Part shown: one piece after another, positions 8,220 to 16,438 of the stretch
Layout: each line of letters starts with the position of its first letter
Numbering within the stretch: the first letter of the stretch is position 1
NCBI GenBank assembly: GCA_036676195.1
Contig: JAKFDK010000134.1
Location: forward strand, 1 to 47,340
Length of the DNA: 47,340 bases
Origin: JAKFDK01 sp036676195
GTDB taxonomy: Bacteria; Bacillota; Sulfobacillia; Symbiobacteriales; ZC4RG38
Direction: 5' to 3'
The notes under the pieces: generated by a model
Database searches by the model: none
Seen by the model: only the letters and a program-made list of their open reading frames with translations
What the model was told of the DNA's origin: nothing
Translations under genes and position numbers: made by a program

Positions 8220-8732
8220 CTAACGGGTCGGGGCGACTTTATTAATAAAGGCACCGAACAGACCGGCCACCCCGGCGGTGACAAAGGCCACCACATACAG
8301 GATCATGGCAATCTTGCGGGCGTATTCCTCTTTGACCAGACGGCGCCCGTAGTACCAGGTCAGGTAGGCGACAACGGTGGCCAGCATGGGGGCGACCCAG
8401 GCCACATGCTCTTTCCACTCCATCCCGAACTGGTGCCACTGCGCCGTCTCCGCACTGGCCAGCAGAACCGACCGCGGGCTGGTCTGGGCCGGGTCGCGGT
8501 ACCAGGGATACACCACGTAGGTGCCACTGATCACGGTCAGCCAGGCCGTCATGGCCATGGTGGCAGTGCCGGTGATCAACCGCTGCATGCGCTCCCGAGT
8601 GCCGGCGAAGGTGACCCATTCCGGACGCAGACTATAGAGTCCGGCCAGACCACCGGCAAAGGAAATCAGGAAGAGCGTACCCAGAATGAGACCGTGGACG
8701 ACGGTCCAGGCATCCCTGAAGGTAATATGCAC
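8220..8732 (-). CDS. four-helix membrane protein with conserved-looking histidines, function unknown
   Basis: 170 residues with four predicted membrane helices (about 13-33, 54-75, 107-127 and 137-160). Histidines lie in helix 1 (WTVVHGLILG) and just before helix 3 (AQWHQFGMEWKEHVAW). Such spacing in a four-helix bundle resembles b-type haem or quinol-reactive membrane proteins, but no family is recognised and haem binding is only a guess. The GTG start follows GGGAGGGAG. It is the first gene of a probable two-gene operon with the 120-residue protein. Confidence 0.75.
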   Translation of the reverse strand: MHITFRDAWTVVHGLILGTLFLISFAGGLAGLYSLRPEWVTFAGTRERMQRLITGTATMAMTAWLTVISGTYVVYPWYRDPAQTSPRSVLLASAETAQWHQFGMEWKEHVAWVAPMLATVVAYLTWYYGRRLVKEEYARKIAMILYVVAFVTAGVAGLFGAFINKVAPTR

Positions 8733-9084
8733 ACAGGCTCCCTCCCTCGGCCGCTGCTACTCTGGAATTCCGAGGCGGCCGGTATCTCCATTTGACCACA
8801 GGACAAGCCGACCCCGAATCTGCCCAAAGGCGTCATTCTCCGGCAGCATGATCAGCTAAAAAGATAGCGCCAGCGGCAGTGGGGGCTATGTGTTGCCTGG
8901 CCTTTCGGACCATTTCTGTGCCATGGGCCACCGGGCCCCGGGGCTCTCCCGCAGCCGCAACGCCTGCTACCCTTGCGGAGATTCCAGTGTTGGTGTACAG
9001 TAGTTTTGTGAAAATCGTCACATACTTCATTGGACGAAACTTTGAACGGATCGCTGCGGTGGCAGGAAGGCTGGAGGGATGACG
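8733..9084. other. divergent intergenic region
   Basis: About 350 bp between the minus-strand membrane-protein operon and the plus-strand PEP-synthase-like gene. No gene is seen. It holds one perfect Crp/Fnr-type palindrome at 9007-9022 and must carry promoters for both directions; none could be fixed with confidence. Confidence 0.55.
9007..9022. promoter_or_regulatory. Crp/Fnr-type palindrome
   Basis: TGTGA-N6-TCACA, a perfect match to the consensus used by Crp and by Fnr of Bacillus-type bacteria. It lies 63 bp upstream of the PEP-synthase-like start. A related sequence (TGTGACGATT, from 7717) matches the reverse complement of this site over ten bases and lies about 45 bp upstream of the DMT transporter start. 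No Crp/Fnr gene is in the window. Confidence 0.55.
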
Positions 9085-11724
9085 ATGGAATGGGTGCTGG
9101 AATGGGAGCGGGCTGCGGCAACCGGGCCGGGAATCTGCGGCGGAAAGGGCTGGAACCTGGGCCGGCTCCACCGCTACGGCTTTCCGGTGCCGGTGGGGGG
9201 TGTGCTGGCGGCGGCTGCCTACACCGCTTTTATGGCCGACCCGACCCTGCAGCCGTTGCAGGCAGAGCTGGCCGGGGTACCGGCCGCGGCTGCCGCCACC
9301 CCGGCGGTGGCGGACCAACTCTCGGCCCTGCGCACGGCCATCGGCGCCGCCGCCCTGCCAACCGCCGTGGCGGCCGGGGTGCAGGCCTTTCTAACCGGTT
9401 CCGGCCTGGCCGGAGTCCCGGTGGCCGTCCGTTCCAGCGCCACCGCCGAGGATAGTGTCATCGCTTCCTTTGCCGGCATCCACCGCAGCCTGTTGCACGT
9501 CCGGGGCGAACAGGCGGTGCTGCAGGCCATCAAGGACTGCTATGCCTCGCTCTGGACCCCCCAGGCCCTGGCCTACCGGCGCCGCCTGGGCCTGCAGGAC
9601 GACGAGGTGGCCTGCGCCGTCGTCATCTGCGCCATGGTGGGCGAAGCGGCTGACGCCCCGCCGGCAGCAGCCGGGGTGGCCTTTTCCTGCGACCCCCGTT
9701 CCGGGCGCCGGGACCAGATCACCATCAGTGCCGCCCCCGGTCTGGGCGAGGCCGTCGTCAGCGGCAGCGTGAATCCAGAAGAAATCACCCTGACGCTGGC
9801 CCGCGGGGAACTGCACCTGACCGGGCGCATTGGCCGGCCCGATCAGGTGCTGTCCGACGACCGGGCCCTGGAACTGGCCCGCCTCACCCTGCGGGTACAC
9901 TGGGCCCTGGGTGAAGGTCAGGACCCGCAGGATGTGGAGTGGGCCTTTGCCGGGCAGCGGTTCTGGTTGCTCCAGGCCCGCCCGGTCACCCGCCTGCCCC
10001 GGGTGACCTTCCCGGAAGTGGCGCAGTTGCCGGTGGTCTGGTCCAACGCCAACCTCAAGGATGCCGTGGCCGGTGTGCAGAGCACCCTGGGCTGGAGTGT
10101 GCTCCAGGATGCGCTGCGCTATATCCTGCACGCCCCCCAGGACGCCGTCGGCTACCCGGTGCCCCCCGGGCTGGAAACAGCCCGGCTCTTCAGCGGGCGG
10201 GCCTATTTCGATCTGACCAGCGTGGTGTGGGCCGGTTATGATGCCTTTGGCATCACCCCGGCGGAGATGAACCGCAACCTGGGCGGCCACCAGCCGGAGA
10301 TTCCGGTGCCCCCGGGCAACCCCCGGCGGGGACGGCGCGGCTGGAGCCGGCAGCGGCGCCTGCTGCGGCTGGTGCGGGTGCTGCTGCGCATCGCCCGTGA
10401 GTTCCCCGCCGATATTGCCCGGGCCATGGCCACTTCCCGAGAGATGCGCACCCTGGACCTGACCGGCCGGTCCGGGCCGGAACTGCTGGCCCTGCTACAC
10501 CAGATTGGCCGCGTTCAGGAACACCTGGGGCCGCGGTTTCAACTGGCCAACACTGGCCCCACCGCCTGGCTGACCTATCTGGAGGCGGTGCTTAACCGAG
10601 TGGCCCCGGAACGGGCCAAGGCCCTGGCCGCCGCCCTGATGGCCGGTTCCGGCGAGGTAACCAGCGCAGAACACGGCTACCGTCTGTTCGATCTGGTGGC
10701 CGCGGCCGGGCAGGACCCGGCCGCCCGCACCTACCTGCAGCGGGAGCCCCTGGACCCGCACGGCTGGCGCCAACTGCCCGCCGACTCTCCGTTCCGGGCT
10801 GCCTTCGCCCAGTTTCTGGAGGAATTCGGCCACCGCGGCGTGTACGAAGTGGAAATGGCCAACCCGCGCTGGAATGAGGACCCAACCTATCTGCTGGAAC
10901 AGGTCCGGTTGCTGCTGAACAGTGCGCAGACCCGCCCGCCCCGGAACGCGGCCCGGGCCACCCGGGCCGCCGCTGAAGCCGAAGTGTCCCGCCGTACATG
11001 GCTGCTGCGCCCGCTGATCCGCTGGCTGGCGGCGCGGGCCCGCCAGGCCGCCGCCCTCCGGGAGGCGGGCAAGTCGGCCATGGTGGCGCCCCTGGAGTTC
11101 ATGCGCCGCCTGGCCCTGGAAATCGGCCGCCGCCTGGTGGCCGCCGGCCAGCTCGACGACCCGGCCGCTATCTTTTACCTGGCGGCGGTGGACGGCGAAA
11201 TGGTGCTGCGCGGCGAATGGGACGGCACCGGTGCCCGCGCCCTGGTGGCCGACCGCCAGGCCCAGCGGGCCCGGTGGCTGACGGAATCGCCCCCGGACGT
11301 GATGGTCCTTGATGCCGCCGGCCGGCCGGCTGAACTCCCCACCACCCCTGCGGCCATCGCCCCGGCGACAGCGCCCCGCCCGGCTCAGCCCGGCCAGCCC
11401 GGCGAGCTGGCGGGCATAGGCGTGGCGTCCGGCCGGGCCACCGTTCAGGCCCGGATCATTCACCACCCCACAGAGGGGCACCGGTTGCAGCCAGGGGACA
11501 TCCTGATCGCCCCTTCGACCGACCCGGGCTGGACGCCCCTGTTCCTGCGGGCCGCAGCGGTGGTGATGGAAGTGGGCGGGTACCTCTCCCACGGCGCCAT
11601 TGTCGCCCGTGAGTACGGCATCCCGGCCGTAGTCAATATCCCTGGACTGCTGAAGACTGTGCAGGACGGCCAGCGACTGGTAGTGGACGGCGATACCGGC
11701 CGGGTCTGGCCGGAGCAGGGCTGA
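9085..11724 (+). CDS. PEP synthase-like phosphotransferase (possible rifampicin phosphotransferase relative)
   Basis: 879 residues with three modules. An N-terminal ATP-grasp domain of PEP synthase/PPDK type (GGKGWNLGRL; AVRSSATAEDS; DPQDVEWAF with LLQARPVTR) is followed by a variable central domain of about 450 residues. The C-terminal swivelling phosphohistidine domain reads GGYLSHGAIVAREYGIPAVV, with the catalytic His near residue 836. It lacks the large PEP/pyruvate TIM-barrel domain of true PpsA, so the third substrate is probably not pyruvate. Rifampicin phosphotransferases share this layout, but the target here is unknown. ATG 9085 is preferred over 9079 because GGAGGG ends 6 nt before it. 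It is a single gene under the Crp/Fnr-like site. Confidence 0.82.
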   Translation: MEWVLEWERAAATGPGICGGKGWNLGRLHRYGFPVPVGGVLAAAAYTAFMADPTLQPLQAELAGVPAAAAATPAVADQLSALRTAIGAAALPTAVAAGVQAFLTGSGLAGVPVAVRSSATAEDSVIASFAGIHRSLLHVRGEQAVLQAIKDCYASLWTPQALAYRRRLGLQDDEVACAVVICAMVGEAADAPPAAAGVAFSCDPRSGRRDQITISAAPGLGEAVVSGSVNPEEITLTLARGELHLTGRIGRPDQVLSDDRALELARLTLRVHWALGEGQDPQDVEWAFAGQRFWLLQARPVTRLPRVTFPEVAQLPVVWSNANLKDAVAGVQSTLGWSVLQDALRYILHAPQDAVGYPVPPGLETARLFSGRAYFDLTSVVWAGYDAFGITPAEMNRNLGGHQPEIPVPPGNPRRGRRGWSRQRRLLRLVRVLLRIAREFPADIARAMATSREMRTLDLTGRSGPELLALLHQIGRVQEHLGPRFQLANTGPTAWLTYLEAVLNRVAPERAKALAAALMAGSGEVTSAEHGYRLFDLVAAAGQDPAARTYLQREPLDPHGWRQLPADSPFRAAFAQFLEEFGHRGVYEVEMANPRWNEDPTYLLEQVRLLLNSAQTRPPRNAARATRAAAEAEVSRRTWLLRPLIRWLAARARQAAALREAGKSAMVAPLEFMRRLALEIGRRLVAAGQLDDPAAIFYLAAVDGEMVLRGEWDGTGARALVADRQAQRARWLTESPPDVMVLDAAGRPAELPTTPAAIAPATAPRPAQPGQPGELAGIGVASGRATVQARIIHHPTEGHRLQPGDILIAPSTDPGWTPLFLRAAAVVMEVGGYLSHGAIVAREYGIPAVVNIPGLLKTVQDGQRLVVDGDTGRVWPEQG

Positions 11725-11733
11725 GCGACCGCC

Positions 11734-11748
11734 ACCCCGGGTCGGGGT
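11734..11748. terminator. short hairpin after the PEP-synthase-like gene
   Basis: ACCCCG, loop GGT, CGGGGT, starting 10 bp after the stop. There is no T-run. It lies between the gene end and the convergent ppsA remnant. Confidence 0.4.
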
Positions 11749-11752
11749 CCTC

Positions 11753-11860
11753 CGGCACCGGCAGTCCCGCCTTCACCATTTCGCCCAAATTGGCCCCCTT
11801 GCCACCCGCCTGGTCCAGGGTACCCCGGTCCAGTTCTTCCAGCCACAGCACAGCAGTCAT
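11753..11860 (-). pseudogene. 5' remnant of a ppsA-type gene
   Basis: Starting at ATG 11860 the frame reads the classical N-terminus of PEP synthase (LWLEELDRGTL, GGKGANLGEMVKAGLPVP), then homology stops dead at about codon 36 and unrelated sequence follows. The rest of the gene, more than 2 kb, is gone. It is convergent with the intact PEP-synthase-like gene. Its start follows the stop codon of the upstream tetR-like fragment with no gap, so the two were once an operon. Confidence 0.72.
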
Positions 11861-11950
11861 TTATTTCGCCTCCAGTCCGCGCAGGAACAGATCTACGTAT
11901 ACCTGTAGATAATCCCCCGTCGCTGGGGCCGGCTCGTCGAGAAAGATCAG
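11861..11950 (-). pseudogene. 3' remnant of a TetR-type regulator
   Basis: The last about 30 codons of an open frame end DYLQVYVDLFLRGLEAK, which resembles the C-terminal helix of TetR/AcrR repressors, with TAA at 11863-11861 touching the ATG of the ppsA remnant. Upstream of about 11950 the frame turns Cys-rich and loses likeness. No DNA-binding domain is left. TetR assignment from such a short piece is tentative. Confidence 0.45.
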
Positions 11951-12006
11951 TTGGTGGCAGCATACCGCGCAATTCATCCAACGGCAAGGGACCGTATCCC
12001 GGCACC

Positions 12007-12035
12007 TTGACGCCAACGATTCGGAGTAGGATAGT
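12007..12035 (+). promoter_or_regulatory. candidate promoter of the MFS exporter
   Basis: TTGACG (12007-12012), 17-bp spacer, GATAGT (12030-12035). Transcription would start near 12042, after the upstream GTG at 12038. This supports the TTG at 12074 as the translation start. Confidence 0.5.
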
Positions 12036-12073
12036 TAGTGTTACAAACCATCCCAGCAGGAGTCGATCCCCCT

Positions 12074-13315
12074 TTGGCCGCCACACACACCCGTCCCCAG
12101 CCTGGTGCAACCTTCGCCGCCCTGCACCACCGGAATTTCCGCCTGATGTGGCTGAGCCTGCTGGTTTCCAACAGCGGCACCTGGCTGCAGGCAGTCGCCC
12201 AGGATTTCCTCGTGTACAATCTGACCGGCCGGGCCGTTGACCTGGGTCTGGTGAGTCTGGCCCGGGCAGTGGCCCTGATTTCGTTGTCGTTCCTGGGCGG
12301 TACCATTGCCGACCGGCTGGATAAGCGCAAGCTGGTGCTGGTAACCCAGACGCTGTTTGCCGCGGCAGCGGTCACGCTGGGCGTGCTGGTCCAGACGGGC
12401 CGGATACAGGTGTGGCATGTGGTGGCACTTTCGTTTGTCAATGCCACCCTGCTGGCGGTAGATCAGCCGGCCCGTCAGTCCCTGCTGCCGCACCTGGTGC
12501 CCAGGGAAGACCTGATGAACGCCATTGCCCTGAACTCCATCACCTATACCGGTGCCGCCGCCCTGGGTCCGGCCCTGGCTGGCCCAATCATCGGGGCGGT
12601 GGGAATGGCCTGGGGCTTTTACCTGAACGCCTTGAGCTTCCTTAGCGTCATGTGGGCTGTCTGGACCCTGCAGTTGCCGCCGCATCTGCCCCGGGCCCAG
12701 TCAGAACCGGTGCTGTCGGCCATTGGGTCCGGACTCCGCTACATCACCTCCTCCCCGGTGATTTTGCTGCTGGTCAGCCTGCTGACGGTGGTCAGTTTTT
12801 TTGCAGTACCTTACCAGTCGCTCCTGCCGGTTTTCGCCACCCGAGTCTTTCACGGCGACTACCGGGAGCTGGGCTACCTGCGGGCAGCGCCGGGGATTGG
12901 TGCCCTGGCCGGCGGTTTCCTGCTCGCCCGCTTCGCGGTGTTCCCGCATAAGGGCTGGCTGATGCTGGGAGGTGCCCTGGGCTTCAGCGCCAGTCTGCTG
13001 GCCTTTGCTTTTATGGAGTGGATGCCGGCTGCCCTGGCGCTGCTGATGGCCACCGGGCTGATGTTCACGGTGTTTCAGTCCACCGTACAGACTCTGATGC
13101 AACAGTTAACGGCAGACGACATGCGCGGGCGGGTGATGAGTCTGTTTACCATCTCGGCCATCGGCATGTGGCCGCTTGGGGCCTGGCCCATGGGCTGGGC
13201 CGCCGATCGGTTCGGTGTGACCGCCGCCGTCGCCGGCGGCGTGGTGGTCGCAGGCACCTACGCCCTGGCCGTCACGGCGGGTGCCGGCCGGATGCTTGGC
13301 CGATTAAGAGCATAG
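12074..13315 (+). CDS. MFS transporter, EntS/MFS_3 type
   Basis: About 413 residues with twelve hydrophobic helices. The start (FAALHHRNFRLMW) and the loop motif GGTIADRLDKRKLVL between helices 2 and 3 are typical of the EntS/MFS_3 branch, which exports siderophores, macrolides and other hydrophobic compounds. DDMRGRVMSLF near helix 10-11 is also characteristic. The substrate is unknown. The TTG at 12074 follows CAGGAG (12057-12062) and lies downstream of a candidate promoter; a longer GTG start at 12038 would precede the predicted transcription start. A degraded tetR-like fragment lies divergently upstream, so the exporter may have lost its local repressor. Confidence 0.85.
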   Translation: MAATHTRPQPGATFAALHHRNFRLMWLSLLVSNSGTWLQAVAQDFLVYNLTGRAVDLGLVSLARAVALISLSFLGGTIADRLDKRKLVLVTQTLFAAAAVTLGVLVQTGRIQVWHVVALSFVNATLLAVDQPARQSLLPHLVPREDLMNAIALNSITYTGAAALGPALAGPIIGAVGMAWGFYLNALSFLSVMWAVWTLQLPPHLPRAQSEPVLSAIGSGLRYITSSPVILLLVSLLTVVSFFAVPYQSLLPVFATRVFHGDYRELGYLRAAPGIGALAGGFLLARFAVFPHKGWLMLGGALGFSASLLAFAFMEWMPAALALLMATGLMFTVFQSTVQTLMQQLTADDMRGRVMSLFTISAIGMWPLGAWPMGWAADRFGVTAAVAGGVVVAGTYALAVTAGAGRMLGRLRA

Positions 13316-13414
13316 CCCCCGCCGGTCTGGGTCGCCAGGGGATACATTCCAGGCGCCGAGCATAGTTCTGCCCTGACCCCCACAGCCTGTTCCCAACACG
13401 GGAGGGATCTTGTT

Positions 13415-14506
13415 GTGCGCCGCTGGGGCGCCCGCCTGTACCTGTGCCTGCTGTTGATTGCCACTCTGGTGCAACCACCCGGGCCACCTCCCCGGCCGGT
13501 GCTTGGCCCCGCTGCGGCCGCCCCGGCGACAACCGCTCCGGAGCCAGCCCCGGCGACAACCGCTCCGGAGCCAGCCCCGGCGGCAACGCCTCCGGAGCCA
13601 CCCACGCCGGAATCGGCCCCGGCGGCGGCAGCCACCCACTCGCCCGCCGCCGCCGAGCCCTTTCGCACCACACCCGGCTGGTGGTCCAGCGCGGCCATGG
13701 GGCCGCCGGCCCCGGCACCGCGGGTGCAGGTGCTGGTTTACCACCACATCCAGGACCCCTCCGACGGCCCGGTCACCATCACCCCTGCCCAGTTTGAATC
13801 CCATTTGGCCTGGTTAAGGGAGCAGGGTTACCCGATCCTGTCCCTGGCAGAGTTTGAAGCTGTGCTGGCGCGGCGTCTGAACCCCGGCCCCCGCTCGGTG
13901 CTGATCACCTTCGATGACGGCTATGCCAGCTTTTACACCCAGGCTCTGCCCTTGCTGCGCCGGTACGCTGCCCCCGCTGTCATCTTTATCGTGATGGGCT
14001 GGCTGCAAACCGATGGGCCTGGACGCTACCTGAGCCAGGTGCAGGCCCGGGAACTGCTGGACAGCGGGCTGGTGGCCGTGCAGGGGCACTCTTACCTGGG
14101 CCATACCCAAATACCGGTCGGGCCGGAAGGGCTCCACGGCCCCTTCCTGACCCGAAAAATGTGGTTGGGCAGCCGGCTGGAAACGGCCGGCGAATTTGCC
14201 GGGCGGGTCCGGTCGGACCTGGTTCAAACCCGCACCGCCCTGCAGCGCCTGGGCGTACCCGCCGACCAGGCGCTGCACCTGGCCTGGCCCTTCGGTGACT
14301 ACGGCCAGAAACAGGGCGACGGCACCCCGCCGGCGCTGGCCCGGGAGGCCGGGTTTCAATTCCTGTACACGGGTGACCCCTGCATTGTGACCCCCGACAC
14401 CAGCCCGAACGCCGTCGGCCGGGTCAACACGGGGGTCCACTGGATGAGCCGGCCTTATTTCCAGCAGCGGGTTGAGTGGTGGTTTGCCAACGGCGGCAGT
14501 TGCTGA
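13415..14506 (+). CDS. secreted polysaccharide deacetylase
   Basis: 363 residues: a signal peptide or anchor (about 1-23), a Pro/Ala/Thr-rich linker (about 24-90) and a NodB-type deacetylase domain (about 105-355). Metal and catalytic motifs are TFDDGYAS (motif 1), QGHSYLGH (motif 2) and LAWPFGDYG. VLVYHHI at the domain start is typical. It is expected to remove acetyl groups from peptidoglycan or another N-acetylated polysaccharide outside the membrane. The linker is encoded partly by 27-bp tandem repeats. The GTG start follows GGGAGGG at 8-nt spacing. A 15-bp hairpin follows the stop. Confidence 0.87.
   Translation: MRRWGARLYLCLLLIATLVQPPGPPPRPVLGPAAAAPATTAPEPAPATTAPEPAPAATPPEPPTPESAPAAAATHSPAAAEPFRTTPGWWSSAAMGPPAPAPRVQVLVYHHIQDPSDGPVTITPAQFESHLAWLREQGYPILSLAEFEAVLARRLNPGPRSVLITFDDGYASFYTQALPLLRRYAAPAVIFIVMGWLQTDGPGRYLSQVQARELLDSGLVAVQGHSYLGHTQIPVGPEGLHGPFLTRKMWLGSRLETAGEFAGRVRSDLVQTRTALQRLGVPADQALHLAWPFGDYGQKQGDGTPPALAREAGFQFLYTGDPCIVTPDTSPNAVGRVNTGVHWMSRPYFQQRVEWWFANGGSC
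13521..13601 (+). repeat. 27-bp tandem repeat, three copies, in the deacetylase linker
   Basis: Copies at 13521-13547 and 13548-13574 are identical; the third (13575-13601) is diverged. Each encodes nine residues of the type APATTAPEP. Such in-frame repeats allow linker length to vary without frameshift. Confidence 0.85.
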
Positions 14507-14518
14507 GCCATGGGAATA

Positions 14519-14555
14519 CCGACAGCCCCCGGACCAGGTGTCCGGGGGCTGTCGG
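14519..14555. terminator. bidirectional hairpin between convergent genes
   Basis: A perfect 15-bp stem: 14519-14533 pairs with 14541-14555 around a 7-nt loop. It lies between the deacetylase stop and the convergent exporter stop. No T-run follows on either side. Confidence 0.7.
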
Positions 14556-14587
14556 TGTGTGCCAGGGACGCGGTGGCGCCGGCCGGC

Positions 14588-16189
14588 TCAGTCGGCCGGA
14601 AACAGCGGCGCTTCGTCCAGCCCGCCCCCACCCTGTTCCGCCATCTGCGAGGTCAGGCTGGTACTGCGCAGTCCCTGGGCGACCACCAGGCCCACCGCGG
14701 CCACACTGACCCCCACCCAGAAAACCGTGTGCAGAGAGCCGGCCATCATGGCGCGGATGGCCTCCTTCAGCGGCCCCAGGAACGCCGCCGGGATGCCCTG
14801 CTGCAGCTCTTCCCGCAGCAAAAGTTGAATCAGCGCCTGCGGTTTTTCGGCCAGCATGGACGTGAGTTCAGCCGGCATGTTCTGCAACACGGGTCCCGCT
14901 TGCGCCAGTTTGGGCGCCAGCACCCGGGTAAACTGCTGCTCCATCTGCTGATTGAAGATCACCGAGAAGATGGTCACACCAACGGTGGCACCCACCTGGC
15001 GGAAAAAGGTTGTGGCCGAGGTGACCATCCCCCGCTGGCTGGCCGGAAAGGCGTTCTGAACCGCCAGCGTCAGCAACGGCATCATCAGGCCCAGCCCGGC
15101 CCCCACCACCATGGTGTTCACCGTGGCCGTGGTCAGGGTTGTGTCCACGTCCCACATTGCCATCAGGCTGAAGCCGATCCCGATCAGGGTAAAGCCGGCG
15201 GACATCAGGTAGCGGTACGGCACCCGCAGGGACAACCGGCCGGTAACAAACGAGAAGGTGACAACGCTCAACATCATGGGCATCATCACATTGCCGGCCA
15301 CATCCGGGTTGACGCCTACCACCCCCTGGATAAACCAGGGAACGAAAATGATACAACCAAACATGCCGGCCCCGACCAGGAAACCCACCAGGCTTACAAT
15401 GGAGAAAACGCCGTTACGGAACAACTGCAGGTCCAGCACCGGTTCCGGTACCCGGGTTTCGATCCATGCAAACAGGCCCAGCAAGACGCCGGCCACTGCC
15501 AGGCAACCGAGTGTCAGGGGTGAGGTCCATCCCCACTGCTCGCCGCCCTGCACCAGGGCCAGCAGCAAGAATACCACGCCGGCAGTCACGGTAAACGCTC
15601 CGCCGAAGTCAATAGGCCGCTTCTGACCGCGGGACTCCCGATAGGCCACAAACATCAGCACTGCCGAAACAATCCCCACCGGCAGGTTGACATAGAATAC
15701 CCAGCGCCAGTCCATGTTGTGGGTCAGCCAGCCGCCCAGCTTGGGTCCCACCACAGAAGCCAGTCCCCAGACACCGCCAAACACCCCCTGCATCCGGGCC
15801 CGTTCGGCCCCGGGGTACAGGTCGCCAATAATGGTGAACGTTATGGGAGTAAGCATACCAGCGCCAATGCCCTGCAGGCCCCGGAAGGTAATTAGCTGGA
15901 CCATATTCTGTGCGGCCCCACATAGCATGGACCCGCCGACAAAGAGCGCGAGTCCCAACAGGTAAAAGATCTTGCGGCCATAAATATCAGCCAGTTTGCC
16001 CACCACCGGTACCACCGCCGTCGAGGCCAGCAGGTAAGCGGTGATGACCCAGGAAAAGATACTGACTCCGCCCAACTCGGCGATCATCTTGGGAAAAGCG
16101 GTATCCACAATGGTCTGGTCCAGAGCTGCCACCAACAACCCCACGGCCAGCCCGGCCGTCACCAGGCCCCGGCGCTGCTTTTCAGGCAC
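14588..16189 (-). CDS. DHA2-family (14-TM) multidrug exporter
   Basis: 533 residues with fourteen hydrophobic helices. Motif C-like and family marks include ALDQTIVDTAFPKM in helix 1, GKLADIYGRK between helices 2 and 3, and LGGWLTHNMDWRWVFYVNLP, which is near-diagnostic for the EmrB/QacA group. It exports cationic or lipophilic drugs using the proton gradient. The frame stays open far upstream, antisense to thiDE, but GTG 16189 is chosen because AAGGAG lies 9 nt upstream and homology begins there. A strong leader hairpin lies at 16223-16254. It is divergent from thiDE. Confidence 0.88.
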   Translation of the reverse strand: MPEKQRRGLVTAGLAVGLLVAALDQTIVDTAFPKMIAELGGVSIFSWVITAYLLASTAVVPVVGKLADIYGRKIFYLLGLALFVGGSMLCGAAQNMVQLITFRGLQGIGAGMLTPITFTIIGDLYPGAERARMQGVFGGVWGLASVVGPKLGGWLTHNMDWRWVFYVNLPVGIVSAVLMFVAYRESRGQKRPIDFGGAFTVTAGVVFLLLALVQGGEQWGWTSPLTLGCLAVAGVLLGLFAWIETRVPEPVLDLQLFRNGVFSIVSLVGFLVGAGMFGCIIFVPWFIQGVVGVNPDVAGNVMMPMMLSVVTFSFVTGRLSLRVPYRYLMSAGFTLIGIGFSLMAMWDVDTTLTTATVNTMVVGAGLGLMMPLLTLAVQNAFPASQRGMVTSATTFFRQVGATVGVTIFSVIFNQQMEQQFTRVLAPKLAQAGPVLQNMPAELTSMLAEKPQALIQLLLREELQQGIPAAFLGPLKEAIRAMMAGSLHTVFWVGVSVAAVGLVVAQGLRSTSLTSQMAEQGGGGLDEAPLFPAD

Positions 16190-16222
16190 ACGTTTCGTCT
16201 CCTTTTTCCTATGACCCGAACC

Positions 16223-16254
16223 ACAGCCCCACCCCAGGAAGGGCGGGGCTGTGA
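16223..16254 (-). promoter_or_regulatory. leader hairpin of the DHA2 exporter
   Basis: CACAGCCCC (16223-16231) pairs with GGGGCTGTG (16246-16254), extended inward by CCC/GGG after one mismatch. It lies 34-65 nt upstream of the exporter's start. There is no T-run. It may be an operator or an mRNA leader structure. Confidence 0.45.
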
Positions 16255-16438
16255 CGCGTGTTATTCTCCTCGTTAAGTATATCACCCGAAATCCACAGCA
16301 GATGTTGGCGTCTGTCATTCGGCCCAGAAATCTCTGGTACCGGCAACGCGGCGGTCCGTCGCCCCGATCCTCACACCGGCGCTCTTGACGGCCGTGGCCA
16401 GAGACAGGTAAGCTAACCACCGAAGGGATGTGTGACCT

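Noticed and set aside
13521..13601. CRISPR-like or regulatory tandem repeat
   Set aside because: The repeats abut without spacers and encode an in-frame Pro/Ala/Thr linker of the deacetylase.
16255..16438. TPP riboswitch before thiDE
   Set aside because: Neither the CUGAGA nor the ACCUGAUC-type core is present.
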